A stretch of 64,000 nucleotides of DNA, taken from NCBI GenBank assembly GCA_963585895.1, contig CAUZXS010004319.1:22501-86500 (forward strand). The letters are read 5' to 3'. Source of the stretch: Sepioteuthis lessoniana (Eukaryota; Mollusca; Cephalopoda; Myopsida; Loliginidae). Position 1 is the stretch's first letter. Every line of letters starts with the position of its first letter. Under the pieces are notes generated by a model. The model was not told the origin of the DNA. It made no database searches and worked only from the letters and a program-made list of their open reading frames with translations. Below are positions 1-10,203 of this stretch, piece by piece. A program made the position numbers and the translations under genes.

Positions 1-491
1 TTTCTTTGGTGATCATACAAAAATTTTAATTACTTGGTTGGTGAGGCTCCAGTCTCCACCATATTCACTAGATATTGCCATCTTTTTAAGTTTATGATAA
101 ATCTGGTTTTGTAGATTGTCAATTTTTTCAAAAGGTTTTAAAATGATGTAATACAGTTGAGAATTTTCCACCGAATCACAAAGACTTATTTGATTGCAAA
201 CGCACATATCTATACACTAGCTGACTTATATGGTATTTTAAGGATTTCCAGCCACAGCATTTGTTTAGTCGAGACCCATATACGTATAGCTAGTTCAGGA
301 AATTGTTCAATACCAATGGTATTTCTGTTTTAGTACACTTTGGATATGAATAAGTGTTTGAATATTTTCTCTTTATATCATTGGGTGTTAAAAAAATATT
401 TTTGTAAGCCCGTGTAGCCAAAGGTTAGTGATCATTCTTTACATAAAATGTACTAGGACGAGTCAAAAGTTTTGCAATATTTTTGTAACAT

Positions 492-551
492 GAGGTTTGG
501 TTTGATTTGGTTTTATGGCATATCAACCATTTAGGTTATTTAATGCCAAAT

Positions 552-606
<55 letters not shown>

Positions 607-955
607 AACAGTTCTATTTCAAAATAGTTCTATTTTAAGCAATTCACTTTAGCATAAGTAGATTTTTTGTTTATACAATTAAATGCAAATACAGTTCCAT
701 TTCAAGCAATTCAGTTTGGCATAAGTACACTGTTTAGTTCTATTTAAATCATAGATCTGACCCTATCAGGTGCTACAACTCTAGGCCAGAGTAGACCTGG
801 GAGAAATGTCAATAAAGAGGTACTCAGCATTCCCCAAAGCTCCAGCATTACTGCAGCGTCACCATCAAATTGTTTAGTGTCATATCAGGACTCTCGTTGG
901 GGGAGTTATACCCCTCTGCAGTTGGTATATTCTGCAGCTCTAGCCGACTGGGCCA
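492..955 (-). mobile_element. P element, copy 1 (inside mariner)
   Basis: Reading minus: the 5' body begins near the CAGTCGGCT-like motif at about 950, followed by the CCTCACCATCA and CCAGAGT landmarks, a minisatellite of CAGTTCTATTTCAAGCAATTC-type units (606-750), a CA/TA microsatellite (554-604), and the 3' tail at 493-552 ending in GATATGCCATAAAACC. It has no coding capacity. It sits just inside the left mariner terminal repeat, so it is younger than the mariner. Confidence 0.7.
554..605. repeat. (CA)n-(TA)n microsatellite
   Basis: An uninterrupted CA run passes directly into a TA run. It occupies the position where P elements characteristically carry an AT-rich stretch between minisatellite and tail. 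Confidence 0.95.
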
Positions 956-959
956 TGTA

Positions 960-1495
960 AGATGAAGCATAAGTCGGTATCTCCGAATTCTTTTGCAAAG
1001 GCCGTGAAGATAACGGACTACACTGGACTGAGAGATGCTGAGCTCGCCTGATACTCTCCGAATTTTTCTCTATGGCTTGGAGCACGGCCTCGGAATCAAC
1101 GGTTTTTGGTCTTACTGATTTTACCTGAGAGTTGAGATTCTTGCAAACCGAGCGAAATTTCTTGAACCTTCTAATTATTGACTGTTGGCTCAGTTGTAGA
1201 GTTTCGGCTCTGCCATTTGTGGTCACTGGTTCGATTTCCAGGGATGGACATCTGGGTATACACTGCTGATGATACCTAATAAGGTCGAAACAGCTGTCCT
1301 GTGTTTCCATATGTTGTGCGTAAGTATTTGCCGTATTTTCTGGTCATGGTAATTCAATTCACAATATAATTCCTCTACTAAAAAAAGGTAAATATACACC
1401 TCTACTTATTATACTGTAATCAATTGCCCCTTCACTATTCAAATATTTTTGGCTGCTTCCGTGGCGTTATGGCTCAGTTCGAACTCGTAAAGCAT
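960..1495 (-). pseudogene. Mariner transposase N-terminal remnant
   Basis: Reading down from the ATG at 1495 gives MLYEFELSHNATEAAKN and then a stop. After the inserted SINE the frame resumes with QQSIIRRFKKFRSVCKNLN and VRPKTVDSEAVLQAIE. This order (acidic helix, helix-turn-helix with a WFKKF-like motif, RPKTVDSEAVLQAIE, then a second helix-turn-helix) is the DNA-binding half of a Mos1/SETMAR-type mariner transposase. The catalytic DDE/D half is missing. The open frame 906-1310 ends in sequence contributed by the nested P element, so its last ~15 residues are not transposase. Non-functional. Confidence 0.6.
1183..1410 (+). mobile_element. tRNA-derived SINE nested in mariner
   Basis: The head contains an A-box match (TGGCTCAGTTG, about 1184) and a B-box match (GGTTCGATTTCC, about 1230), the RNA polymerase III internal promoter spacing of a tRNA gene. 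The insert splits the transposase between the AAKN and IIRRFKKF blocks. Short similar strings flank it (ATTATTGACTGT on the left, TTATTATACTGT on the right), consistent with an eroded target duplication. I see only one copy of this family. Confidence 0.4.
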
Positions 1496-1830
1496 GTTTT
1501 CGAATTTGACTGTGTTGCACGTTTAACTGTGCGGCTTTCAAAAGACAGACGGTGAGAAGCAATGTACAACGTGTCAGCGCACCAATTACCACAATACTAC
1601 CAACCACAGCGAGTACCTAAACATATCTTGAACTGTTTCGGTCACGCAATATAAACATTGCAAATTAACACGTACCAAAATATTGCAAAACATTTGACTA
1701 ATCTAAGAACACCTTTTATTGGCTAAAGATTACGTGTCGTTCTTTACACGATGAAGTTCATTACTCGAGAATGTACGATACTTAATCGTAGCTTTACTTC
1801 TGGTCTGAGTCGTAAAGTATAGGCAATAAA

Positions 1831-2353
1831 GATTGGTTTGGTTTGGTTGGGTCTGATAGCATATCAACCCTTGGGAGTTATTCAGTGCCTACTCCTGTTT
1901 ATATATATATATATATATATATATTGTTTGTAAGCTAATAGTTATATTATATATATATATAGTGCCTACATATTATATATATATAGTGCCTGTTTGTAAG
2001 CTAATAGTTATATATATATAGTACCTACTCCTCTTTTATATATATATATATATGTATATATTGTTTGTAAGCTAAAAGTTTGAAGACGACATTATTTTTA
2101 AACGAGCCAGGGTTCATTTGTTTGCACACAGTTAAATGTTTTCAAGTATTTCTATGTAACACAAATAATTCAATTTACCATCAGACATTTATTTTCACTT
2201 AGTTAAATGGTTAAAAAGTTCAATTTGATCCTTAGTGGGTACTACAATTCCGGGTCAAAGTGGACCGGGGAGTAATGGCAATAGAGGGGTATTCTATATT
2301 CCCTAAAGCTCCTGGCTGGGAGCCTCACCATCATATGCAGTTTAGTGTCATAT
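1831..2353 (-). mobile_element. P element, copy 2
   Basis: The tail is at 1831-1895 (complement of GGTTGATATGC). Next come TA runs with repeated TTGTTTGTAAGCTAATAGTT and TAGTGCCTAC strings (1896-2080), a ~65-70 bp minisatellite (2095-2220), and the body (2220-2353) with the GGGTCAAAGTGGACC and GCCTCACCATCA landmarks. The body is cut at 2353, where the tail of the next P copy begins. Confidence 0.7.
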
Positions 2354-2540
2354 CCAAGACACTCGTTGTGAGTTTGGTTTGGTTTAGTTTAGTTTAATGA
2401 CATATCAACCATTGTGGGTTATTTAATGCCAAATCCTCTTTATACATATATATTTAATATATATGATTTGTAAACACATTTTGTTAATAACATTTTAAAA
2501 TGATTTTGAGTTCATTTTTTCTACAAAGTTAAATGGTTTT

Positions 2541-3373
2541 AGGTATTTATCATGATCTTCATCTTGTCGAGCCACCAGCACGGATATCCCTGACCCTCTC
2601 TCGCCACTCCTCCCTATCGTTCATCGCTTCTGGCAGGTCCTCAGGGCTACATCCTGAATACTCACTGAGCTGCTGTATGTTGGTTCGAGCTGGTCGCCTG
2701 CTTTTGCTCGGCCATGTGAGGGGATCCACAGGAGAACATCACTTATGAGCCCGTCCCTGCTTCTCCAGCAGTCTCCTGCATGTCTGGTTCGTCTAACTTT
2801 GATAGTTTTCGTGATGGGAGGTCGGTGGCCGTACATCTGCTGCTTTGTGGAGTGTAACCTCCAGGACTTATTCAAAATTGCTTGCAGCATTATTGTGTAG
2901 CTGCCGTCAAGCTTTTTCTCCATCCGTTTAGTTAGCGTCCATGTAGTGCATCCATATAGCAGTACCGATACGACCGCTGCTTGGAAAAAACTATATTTTA
3001 TTTTATCGGTCAGGTCTGACTTCCATATGACCGATAAGCTATCGATAGCTGTCCATGCCTTTGTTAGTCGCGTGTCGATATCTTTTTCGGTTGATGAGAC
3101 ACTGCTTCCTAGGTAGGTGAATTTGTCAACTAATTTCAGAGAGCAACCTTTTTTTTGGAGATGTCACCTGTTTGATTAAAGCACATGTATTCCGTTTTGT
3201 GTGCATTGACATGGAGGCCAATGCCTGCAGCGGCTCGTTCCAGACTATATAGCAGGGTTTCGGCTTGGGCGGGTGCTTTTGCCAGTAGCACTATGTCATC
3301 GGCGTAGTCGGCGGCGGTAATTGTTTTTGCTGGGTACCTTCTGCTTCTTTTCTTTGTCAGCACGAAACCGTTT
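2541..3373 (-). mobile_element. RTE-type LINE fragment 1
   Basis: 5'-truncated 3' end of a non-LTR retrotransposon reading minus. The frame 3136-3363 contains TKKRSRRYPAKTITAADYADDIVLLA, where YADD is the reverse-transcriptase catalytic loop (motif C), followed by RAAAGIGLHVNAHKTEYMCF. Further down come SDLTDKIKY, TTWTLTKRMEKKLDGSYT, ILNKSWRLHSTKQQ and RTRHAGDCWRSRDG. The C-terminal ERVRDIR region lies near 2580. Frameshifts and stops break it. The trinucleotide tail typical of the other copies is not clear at the left end. Confidence 0.8.
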
Positions 3374-3587
3374 TCACACGAATAATTCTATTTACAATAA
3401 ATCATTTATTTGCACACATGTAACTAGTTTCAATTGTTGCTATCTAGCACTGATAATTTTATTCAACATTAATCGTTTGTTTGCTGGCAGTGAAGTGGTT
3501 ACAATTATTGTAATGTAACACTCATTCAAATCAATACTATTTCATTTGCACACACTTAAATGGTTCCAAGTAGTGTTATGTGATAAT
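3374..3587 (-). repeat. P-type minisatellite between two RTE copies
   Basis: Three imperfect units of about 65-70 bp with the core TTTGCACACA-TTAAATGGTT and CAAGTATTGCTAT. They belong to P copy 3. No gene is visible; the frame 3321-3518 is just this repeat translated. Confidence 0.6.
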
Positions 3588-4332
3588 ACAGACTACGCCG
3601 ATGACATAGCACTTCTGGTAAATACACCCCCCCAAGCTGAAACCATGCTATAGTCTGGAACGAGCAGCTGCAGGCATAGGCCTCCATGTAAATGAATTAA
3701 AGACGGAATATATGTGGCAACAGCTCCACACTAAACGGTAGCTCTCTGAAACTAGTAGATAAGTTCACCTACTAAGGAAGCAGTGTTTCATCAACTGAGA
3801 CAGATATCAACACGCTACTAGCATAGGCATGGACAGCTATCGATAGCCTATCGGTCATATGGAAGTCAGACCTGACCGATAAAATGAAACGCATTTTTTT
3901 CCAAGCAGTGATTGTATCGATACTGCAGTATGGATGCACTACATGGACGCTAACTAAACGAATGGAGAAAAAAGCTTGACGGCAATTACACAAGAATCTT
4001 GGGAGAAATATTAAACAAGTCCTGGAAGCAACACTCCACAAAGCAGCAGCTGTACGGCCACTTACAACCCATCACGAAAATTATCCAAGTTAGACGAACC
4101 AGACATACGGAGCACGGCTGGAGAAGTAAGGACGAACTCATAAGCGACGTACTCTCCTGTGGACCCCTTCACATGGACGAGCAAAGGCAGAACGACCAGC
4201 TAGAACCTACATACAACAGCTCTGTGCTGATACAGGATGTAGCCTTGAAGACCTATCGGAAGCGTTGGACGATAGAGAGGGGTGGTGGGAGAGGGTCAGG
4301 GATATCCGTGCTGATGGAGCGACATGAGGATT
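3588..4332 (+). mobile_element. RTE-type LINE fragment 2
   Basis: It begins within motif C (DYADDIALLVNTP, about 3590) and runs to the C-terminal ERVRDIRA-like end near 4320. Readable blocks are IDRLSVIWKSDLTDKMK, ILNKSWKQHSTKQQLYGHL (about 4005) and RRTRHTEHGWRSKDELISDV. Several frameshifts interrupt it. It lies head-to-head with fragment 1, 214 bp apart, the two 5' ends facing each other inside the same P element. Confidence 0.8.
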
Positions 4333-4414
4333 ATTCAATTTAGGCACACATTTAAACAGTTTCAGGTATTGCTATAGAAGGCTAATAATTCTATTCAACA
4401 TTACTCATCCGTTT

Positions 4415-4955
4415 TTGCCCAGTCGGCTGGGGCTGTAGAATATATCGATTGCATCTCTTCATATAACACTAAACAATCTGATGGGGAGGGTCCAGTAATA
4501 CTGGAGCTTTGGGGAATGCGGAGTACCCCTTCATTGCCATCGCTCCCAAGAGTACTCTGGCCCGGAGTGGTAGCACTTGATTGGGTCCTATCTATGGGTC
4601 AAATAGAACCAAACTGTACTTATGCTAAGCTGAATTGCTTGAAACCAGACTGTTTTGACATTTTAAACTGCGTACTTATGCTTAACTGAATTGTTTGAAA
4701 TGGAATTGTTTTTGTATGCTAAACTGAATTGTTTGAAATAGAACAGTTTTGACATTTAACTGTATCCAAACAAAAACTATACTTATACTAAATTGAATTG
4801 TTTGAAATAAAACCTAGACTAAATTGAATAGCTTGAAATAGAACTGTTTATTTGTATAAAATGGATTTGGCATTTAATATCCTACAAAAGTTGATATGCC
4901 ATAAAACACAAACAAACGAACGAACAAACAAACGAACGAACAAACAAACAAACAA
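4415..4955 (+). mobile_element. P element, copy 4 (complete, with target duplication)
   Basis: Complete copy: the 5' end CCCAGTCGGCTGGGGCTGTA is at 4418. The body reaches about 4610, a minisatellite of ACTTATGCTAAACTGAATTG-type units spans 4618-4850, and the tail (4865-4925) ends in GATATGCCATAAAAC followed by an (AAACG/AAAC)n run. It is flanked by ACTCATCCGTTT (4403-4414) and ACTCATTCGTTT (4956-4967), a 12-bp target duplication with one mismatch. This defines P as a retroposon of about 540 bp without an obvious tRNA head. Confidence 0.8.
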
Positions 4956-5341
4956 ACTCATTCGTTTGCTCACAGTTAAATAGTTCCAAGTATTGTGATG
5001 TAGCACCAACAATTCAATTATACATAAGTCGTTTGTTTACACACAGTTAATAGTCAAACTGTTTCATTTCTAACTATTCAATTTAATGCAAATCATTTGG
5101 TTGCGCACTGTCAAACAGTTCTTTTTGATCCATAGATAGAACTCTATCAGGTGATATCACTTTGGGTCAGAGTGGACCTGGGAGTAATGGCAATTAACGG
5201 CTACTCTAAAGCCCCATGCCGTGAGCCTCGCCATCAGATGCAGTTTAGTATCATATCCAAGACACTCGATGTGGTGGGGCGGTGCTCTTACTACTCTGCA
5301 GAGATGCAGTAGGCATATTCTACAACCCTAGTCGATTGGGA

Positions 5342-5880
5342 TTCAGGCAATGAAAAGTTGAATAAAATTAAAGGACATTTTTTGGATTTCTCTGACTGGT
5401 TAAAGTTAGGAACTTTTGCTTAACGTCAATACAATATCCATATATGCAGCTGTCTTAATCAAATATTTACAAAAAATGTTTTATGCATAGACGTGCAACA
5501 AAGGGACAATCCGTTGTCGTGCAGTTTATTCATTATTGCAGATTCTTTTTGTTCTATTATTTTATTTTGATATTTTACGTATGCGCGAGCCTATAAATAT
5601 ACGTACACAATCGCCTCCGGGTTTCTATGCATTTGTTCTCTGCGTAATTGAAGCTATTATCAAAGCGGTCAAGGCGACATACAATGTCCACTTAAAGGTC
5701 ATTTTTGTTTCGTTGAAATATAATGTGTCATCTATCGTACTGGATAAGCCCATCATTTCACAATTAAGTCCGGCCGATTGACCTGAACTTGTATCCATTT
5801 CGGCAGAAAAATAATCCCTGGATTCGTCCATTGGGATCCATTATTCATAAGGTTTCAACACGTCCGACAAGAATGAGTAA
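5342..5880. other. Low-repeat interval
   Basis: Apart from the weak frame at 5625-5831 I see no recognisable element here. It separates the P cluster from a TA run (5884-5925). Confidence 0.4.
5625..5831 (-). CDS. Unrecognised 68-residue frame with one membrane segment
   Basis: From ATG 5831 the frame starts MDESRDYFSAEMD, has an acidic, Ser/Thr-rich first half, a possible N-glycosylation site (NETK), and then a hydrophobic stretch KWTLYVALTALIIASI that could span a membrane, before a stop after QRTNA. It lies in one of the few stretches without a recognisable repeat (5342-5880), and base composition is less AT-rich than its surroundings. It could be a first exon of a membrane protein or chance. 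I see no clear splice donor. No family recognised. Confidence 0.18.
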   Translation of the reverse strand: MDESRDYFSAEMDTSSGQSAGLNCEMMGLSSTIDDTLYFNETKMTFKWTLYVALTALIIASITQRTNA

Positions 5881-6094
5881 AAGCATATATATATATATAT
5901 AGATATATATATAGATATATACTAGCTGAGTCATATGATACTTTTAGGGTCTCCAGACACGACATTAGTTAAAGGAAAAAAATGCCAACGTTTGTTTTTT
6001 TTTTACCTAAGATCACCGATATTTGACATCTAGTACTAGCTCTTAAAACAAAATAAAAAACAAAACAAAACCAAAAAGCAAATTAAAACAATCA

Positions 6095-6710
6095 CTTAAT
6101 TGGTGGTGCATAGAATACACTGACTATATTCCTTGCAGAGGGGTAAGACATCACTCCCGTCCCCCAAAAAATGGTGTCGTAAGGATGAAACTTAACTGCA
6201 TCTGGTATTTAGACTGTAGCTCTGAAGTACTTTTCATTAAAATTACTCCCTAGTCCACTTTGACCTGGAGTGGTGGTCTTATTTATGGATTTCGTAGATC
6301 TGTTTAAAATATGTTTATTCGTATTCGATAGGACCTTTTTGGAAATAATTACTCAAAATATATATATATGAATGTGATTCTCTTACTTCAAAGGGGGGTG
6401 GTGGGTGTCCTTGTGAGTGATTGTTACAAGCACTGGACTTCGGAATCGAAGTAAGCGAGTTCGAACTCTAGTTGCGCTATAACGTTCACTTGTGGACAAA
6501 TATCCCTAGGAAAGGTATGAACCCCCTTATCCTTCCAGCTATGGGTTAAATAACATCACTTCAGTTCATCTAGAAGGATAGCCATAGCATTAAATAACCC
6601 TCAAAGGTTGATATGCCGTTAAACGAAGAAACCAACCCAACCTAAACCTTACCTCAAAGCATAAAATAACCTAGACACATAATGGATTCATATTAAAATC
6701 AGTTAATCAA
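6095..6710 (+). mobile_element. H element, copy 1 (interrupted by SINE-B)
   Basis: The 5' body resembles P (GCATAGAATACACTGACT at ~6109, AACTGCATCTGG, CACTTTGACCTGGAGTGGT). Its 3' half is the H-specific segment (TTCGTATTCGATAGGACC at 6319, TGAATGTGATTCTCTTAC) and the tail resumes after the SINE-B insertion at 6648 (CAAAGCATAAAATAACC...TTAAAATCAGTTAATC). Excising the SINE-B restores the H consensus seen at 18.3-19.2 kb. Confidence 0.7.
6394..6647 (+). mobile_element. SINE-B, copy 1, with target duplication
   Basis: The tRNA-like head has a B box GAGTTCGAACTCT (about 6459). The body has the ACGTTCACTT..GGACAAAT and GGAAAGGTATGAACCCCCTTAT landmarks. The tail ATAGCATTAAATAACCCTCA-AAGGTTGATATGCCGTTAAAC can fold as the shared stem-loop. 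Flanks CTTACTTCAAAG (6382-6393) and CTTACCTCAAAG (6648-6659) are a 12-bp target duplication with one mismatch. Confidence 0.8.
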
Positions 6711-6744
6711 ACTAAGAGAAAATATCTCAAAGAAATAAAGCAAC

Positions 6745-6749
<5 letters not shown>

Positions 6750-6800
<51 letters not shown>
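6750..6800. repeat. (TA)n microsatellite
   Basis: About 25 TA units, next to a transposon-like end at 6806. Confidence 0.95.
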
Positions 6801-6805
<5 letters not shown>

Positions 6806-6807
<2 letters not shown>

Positions 6808-7050
6808 TATACGTGGTTCGTTCAAAAATTTTAAAGCTTCACTTTGAAAGATGACCCATAGCAGAACATTTTTGGAGTGGCAACACACTACAACTTCTGA
6901 GAAAGGTGGAAAAAGTAGTTCAGATTTTGGTCTTAATTTCTCGGCAGCAGGGGCCCCATACAAAGATGTCAGGTTTGCGACAAATCTAAAATCAGGGTGG
7001 GGCTTCGAACTTTTCGCACGATCCTCACACATAGAACACAAACACTTATA
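6806..7050 (-). mobile_element. Possible mariner-like end fragment
   Basis: Begins ACGTGGTTCGTTCAAAAATTTT directly after the TA run, resembling the mariner termini elsewhere in the window (GTGGTACATTCAATAAGG at 63.97 kb; GGGTCATTCAAAAGGTTC at 25.3 kb). The interior reads as a minus open frame (EDRAKSSKPHPDFRFVANL..) that I do not recognise as transposase. No matching right terminus was found. Confidence 0.3.
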
Positions 7051-7261
7051 TATATATATATATATATATATAAGTATGTATGATGAGGACAACAGTCCAA
7101 AAAATCACATCCCAAATAATACTTTTTTTAATGCTCCAAAAGACTTACGAACATGAAAAAAATGCTGCGATGCAGGCGTTTGTTTTCTTTTTGTATTGTG
7201 CGGGAAACATTAAGTATTTATACACCTTTTTTGTGCATTCTATTTTCAAGACATATCTGCT

Positions 7262-7485
7262 GTTTTTTTTTGTTTGTTTAATGGCAAATCAAACTTCAGG
7301 GATTATAGCGCTAATTACCCTTGGGAAAGGTATGAATCCAACTATTTTCCCTCCAACTATGGATAAATACAAGAGCAGACTGGGCTCTTTAAACTTGGTA
7401 TGGCAACTGGTTTAGGAGAAGGAAAACTCTGAATTCAAACCAGTTGAACTCTGCAAAAAAAGTAACCTTTTGTTACATCCAGTTC
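7262..7485 (+). mobile_element. Truncated SINE-A next to a P/SINE-B tail scrap
   Basis: The complement of a GATATGCC-type tail (7262-7300) is followed by the middle and 3' part of SINE-A (CTAATTACCCTTGGGAAAGG at 7310, AGGAGAAGGAAAACTCTGAA at 7412). The tRNA-like head is missing. Confidence 0.6.
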
Positions 7486-7606
7486 GTAAGGAGGTATTGG
7501 ATGAATCCATACAAAATTTAGACTTTCCGTCTCCATATATCCAGTCGTAAAATATATTTATCGTTTTCTCTTAAAGGCCTGTCAAGTCTGTTGCTAAAGG
7601 TAAACA

Positions 7607-7656
<50 letters not shown>

Positions 7657-8090
7657 TTGTTAGACATTACTCTGCAGAGAAGGCCATTATGCATTTTCTG
7701 TTGGAAGTAAGAGCGAGCACAAGCACGAAATTCGGCGAGCACAGTAAATCTCAAAAACTCCAAACCTTCCCGCCTCTCGAATAAGCCTATTTCTAATGTT
7801 ACTTCACGGTTTTTAAACGACCTGTCATGGCAGGCCCATTTGCCCGTCGTCGAAGGAATGTATTATGACCAGTAACCTCACAGTTATCCGTTTCGCAATT
7901 TTCTGTCTGACCCTCACACGCCGATCTGTTAGTGAAAAAGAGTTGTTGAGTGGGGAGGAGGGAAAACAGGTTAGCGGAGGGAGGAAACGGGAGAGTAGTG
8001 GGGTAGGCATTCATTTGCTGTTTTTCTTTTAAATTTGTATACGGAAAAAGTCAACGGTAACAAGAGGGAGAAATAGGATTTTGGCGTTTT
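7486..8090. other. Low-repeat interval with (GA)n run
   Basis: Contains a GA microsatellite at about 7606-7653 and otherwise mostly unique-looking, less AT-rich sequence. Frames on both strands here (7518-7763, 7799-8014) show no family motif and I do not call genes. Confidence 0.5.
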
Positions 8091-8094
8091 TTTA

Positions 8095-8327
8095 TGGTTT
8101 GGTTGGGTTTCTTTTGTTGGCATATCAGTCTTCGTGGGTTATTTAATGCCTAAGCAATTCTTGTAGAAGGACAGTAGTAGTACTATTTAACCCATAGCTA
8201 GGGGGTGGGATTATAAATGAGTACATACTTTTCCCAAGGGTATTAGTCTGAAAGTGAACATAATAGCGCGACTGGAGTTCGAACTCGCTAACTGCGATGT
8301 TGCAGTCTAGCGCGTTAGCCGCTACTA
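8095..8327 (-). mobile_element. SINE-B, copy 2
   Basis: The complement of the tail (GGCATATCAGTCTTCGTGGG..TTAATGCC) is at 8118-8152. The body has AACCCATAGCTAGGGGG and TTTTCCCAAGGGTATTAG, and the head has B box GGAGTTCGAACTC at about 8274. It ends in a T run at 8329 that is probably an A-tail of a neighbouring element or slippage. Confidence 0.7.
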
Positions 8328-8386
8328 TTTTTTTTTTTTGTGACTAGTCTCTCTACATCTAATTCACGAATCTCGGTATTTTACGG

Positions 8387-8550
8387 ATGTCTTGGCAATC
8401 GTGTTTTGTTTATGGAAATCTCTGTCTGTTGGTCTCTCTGTCATTATTTTCCTTTCATTATTTTAATGTTTTTTTTTCACTTCGAAAAGATTATTACACA
8501 AACGTAATTTTTTGGCTGCCCAAGGAGGTAGAGACCTGGAACCAGACAGA
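8387..8550. other. Short interval without recognised element
   Basis: T-rich sequence between SINE-B copy 2 and an H element. The plus frame at 8387-8575 runs into the H body and has no recognisable domain. Confidence 0.4.
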
Positions 8551-9155
8551 GGCCTGTGCTGTCTGTGGAGTATAGAATACGCTGACTATATCTCCTGTAG
8601 AGGGTTAACCCCTTAAAAAGGTTTATCCTGGGTCCAACACTAAACTGCATTTGGTGAGGCTCCAGTTCCGGAGATCTGTGGAATGTGGAGTACTCCTTCA
8701 TTGCCATTATTCCCAGATGCACTCTGACTCCGAGTGGTAGTACCTTAACAGGTAGTACCTTAACAGTGGTTGTACCTTAACAGGTATTACTACCTTAATA
8801 GGTAGTACCTTAACAGTGGTAGTACCTTAACAAGTATCTTAACAGGTACTACTACCTAAGCAGGTAGTACCTTAACAGTGGTAGTACCTTAACAAGTACC
8901 TTAACAGGTATTACAACGTTAGTGGGTTGTACCTTAACAGAGGTAGTACCTTAACAAGTACCTTAACAGTTACTACTACCTAACAGGTACCTTAACAGGT
9001 ACTACTACCCTACCATGGGGACTGTATGCAAAAAATTCTTTTCAGACACAACTACCCAAAATATATAAATGGGAACGTACAATGAATGCGATTCTCTAAC
9101 TTCAATGCATAAAATATTCATGGACGCGTTGAGATGCCGTTAAAATCAATCGATC
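8550..9155 (+). mobile_element. H element, copy 2, with internal repeat expansion
   Basis: The body starts near GGAGTATAGAATACGCTGACT (8567). The landmarks TGGTGAGGCTCCAGTTCCGG and CTCCGAGTGGTAGTACC follow. The normally single GGTAGTACCT(GTTA) motif is expanded into about 280 bp of tandem copies, then the H 3' half (GGACTGTATGCAAAAAATTC, ATGAATGCGATTCTCTAAC) and the tail GAGATGCCGTTAAAATCAATC. Confidence 0.7.
8729..9010. repeat. Tandem GGTAGTACCTTAACA minisatellite
   Basis: About 18 imperfect copies of a 15-mer (GGTAGTACCTTAACA and variants), organised in a higher-order unit of roughly 85-90 bp that also contains the inverted form (TACTACTACC). It lies exactly where the H element carries one copy of the motif, so it arose by local amplification within a retroposon. 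Confidence 0.85.
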
Positions 9156-9359
9156 TTTCCTTCTTTCTGTTTAAAAACTAGTTTTGAAGAACAAAATGCC
9201 AGATCAGAAAACTGAAGCAAGAATATTTTGTTTCGGTATACTTTCAACTGAGGAGGACCTGTATCGAAAAAAATTTTTTTGCTTTGACCAGGGCTCGAAC
9301 TCTAACCTCTAGCATGAGTGGAATCTGAGTAATTATTTTTAGAGATGAGGCAGAAAAAG

Positions 9360-9788
9360 ATACTTTTTCTTGAAATACTAATATCTATTCTTTTTTAAAA
9401 TCTTTTATTAATTCTTTATTATTTCTATAAAGATTTTTTCTTGATTCAAATTGATTTACATTTTCAAGCTTTCTATCTTTGATTTCTTTTTATTCTTCAT
9501 TCTTTCTCTTATTCTTTCATTTTTCTCTTCTTAATTTCTCTTTCTTGCTTTATCTTTTATATTGGTCTCTTTTTATCTTTAATTTATTATTTCAGATTTC
9601 ATGTATTTCTTTTTCTTTGTGATTTCGATTTATATTTCTTTTTTCTTCCTTTTTTATTTGGTTTGTTTGTTTGTTTGTGTCTTTCTTTCTTGTTTTTTTT
9701 AAAATCTTTCCTTCATTAGTTCATTTTTCTAATATTTCTTTTTTTCCTCTCCTCAATTTCTATTTCCTTTTTTTTCTCTATCTTATCC

Positions 9789-9820
<32 letters not shown>

Positions 9821-9882
9821 TGCTTAATATATCGAATATCTCTTTTTTACCTCATTTCTATTTTTATTTCCTATTTTCCCCT

Positions 9883-9921
<39 letters not shown>

Positions 9922-9964
9922 ATCTTTCTAACATTTTTTTTTACTCATTTCTGCTTATATTTGC

Positions 9965-10003
<39 letters not shown>

Positions 10004-10033
10004 ATTTCATTTTTCTTCGTTTTTTATTTGATT

Positions 10034-10068
<35 letters not shown>

Positions 10069-10098
10069 ATTTCATTTTTCTTCGTTTTTTATTTGATT

Positions 10099-10141
<43 letters not shown>

Positions 10142-10171
10142 ATTTCATTTTTCTTCGTTTTTTATCTGATT

Positions 10172-10203
<32 letters not shown>

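Larger units (their letters stand above)
452..1707 (-). mobile_element. Mariner-like DNA transposon (degraded, nested insertions)
   Basis: Terminal inverted repeats face each other: the left end (about 452-485) and the complement of the right end (about 1677-1707) share AGTCAAA-GTTTTGCAATATTTT. The transposase remnant reads on the minus strand, so the 5' end is at the right. The element is interrupted by a P element (492-955) and by a tRNA-headed SINE (about 1183-1410). Once these are removed only a few hundred bases of mariner remain, so the interior is also deleted and the copy is dead. Known of the family: Tc1/mariner elements insert at TA and move by a DDE/D transposase. The exact outer boundary is uncertain by a few bases. 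Confidence 0.65.
2354..5341 (-). mobile_element. P element, copy 3 (host of three nested insertions)
   Basis: The tail is at 2354-2412. The minisatellite is scattered through 2505-2540, 3374-3587, 4333-4402 and 4968-5110, and the body lies at 5120-5341, ending at the complement of the CAGTCGG start. It is broken by two RTE fragments (2541-3373 and 3588-4332) and by a whole P copy (4415-4955). Removing these rejoins the minisatellite phase. This is the clearest nested locus in the window. Confidence 0.7.

Noticed and set aside
5536-5781. 81-residue plus frame
   Set aside because: Overlaps antisense to the slightly better minus frame; no signal, domain or splice support for either.
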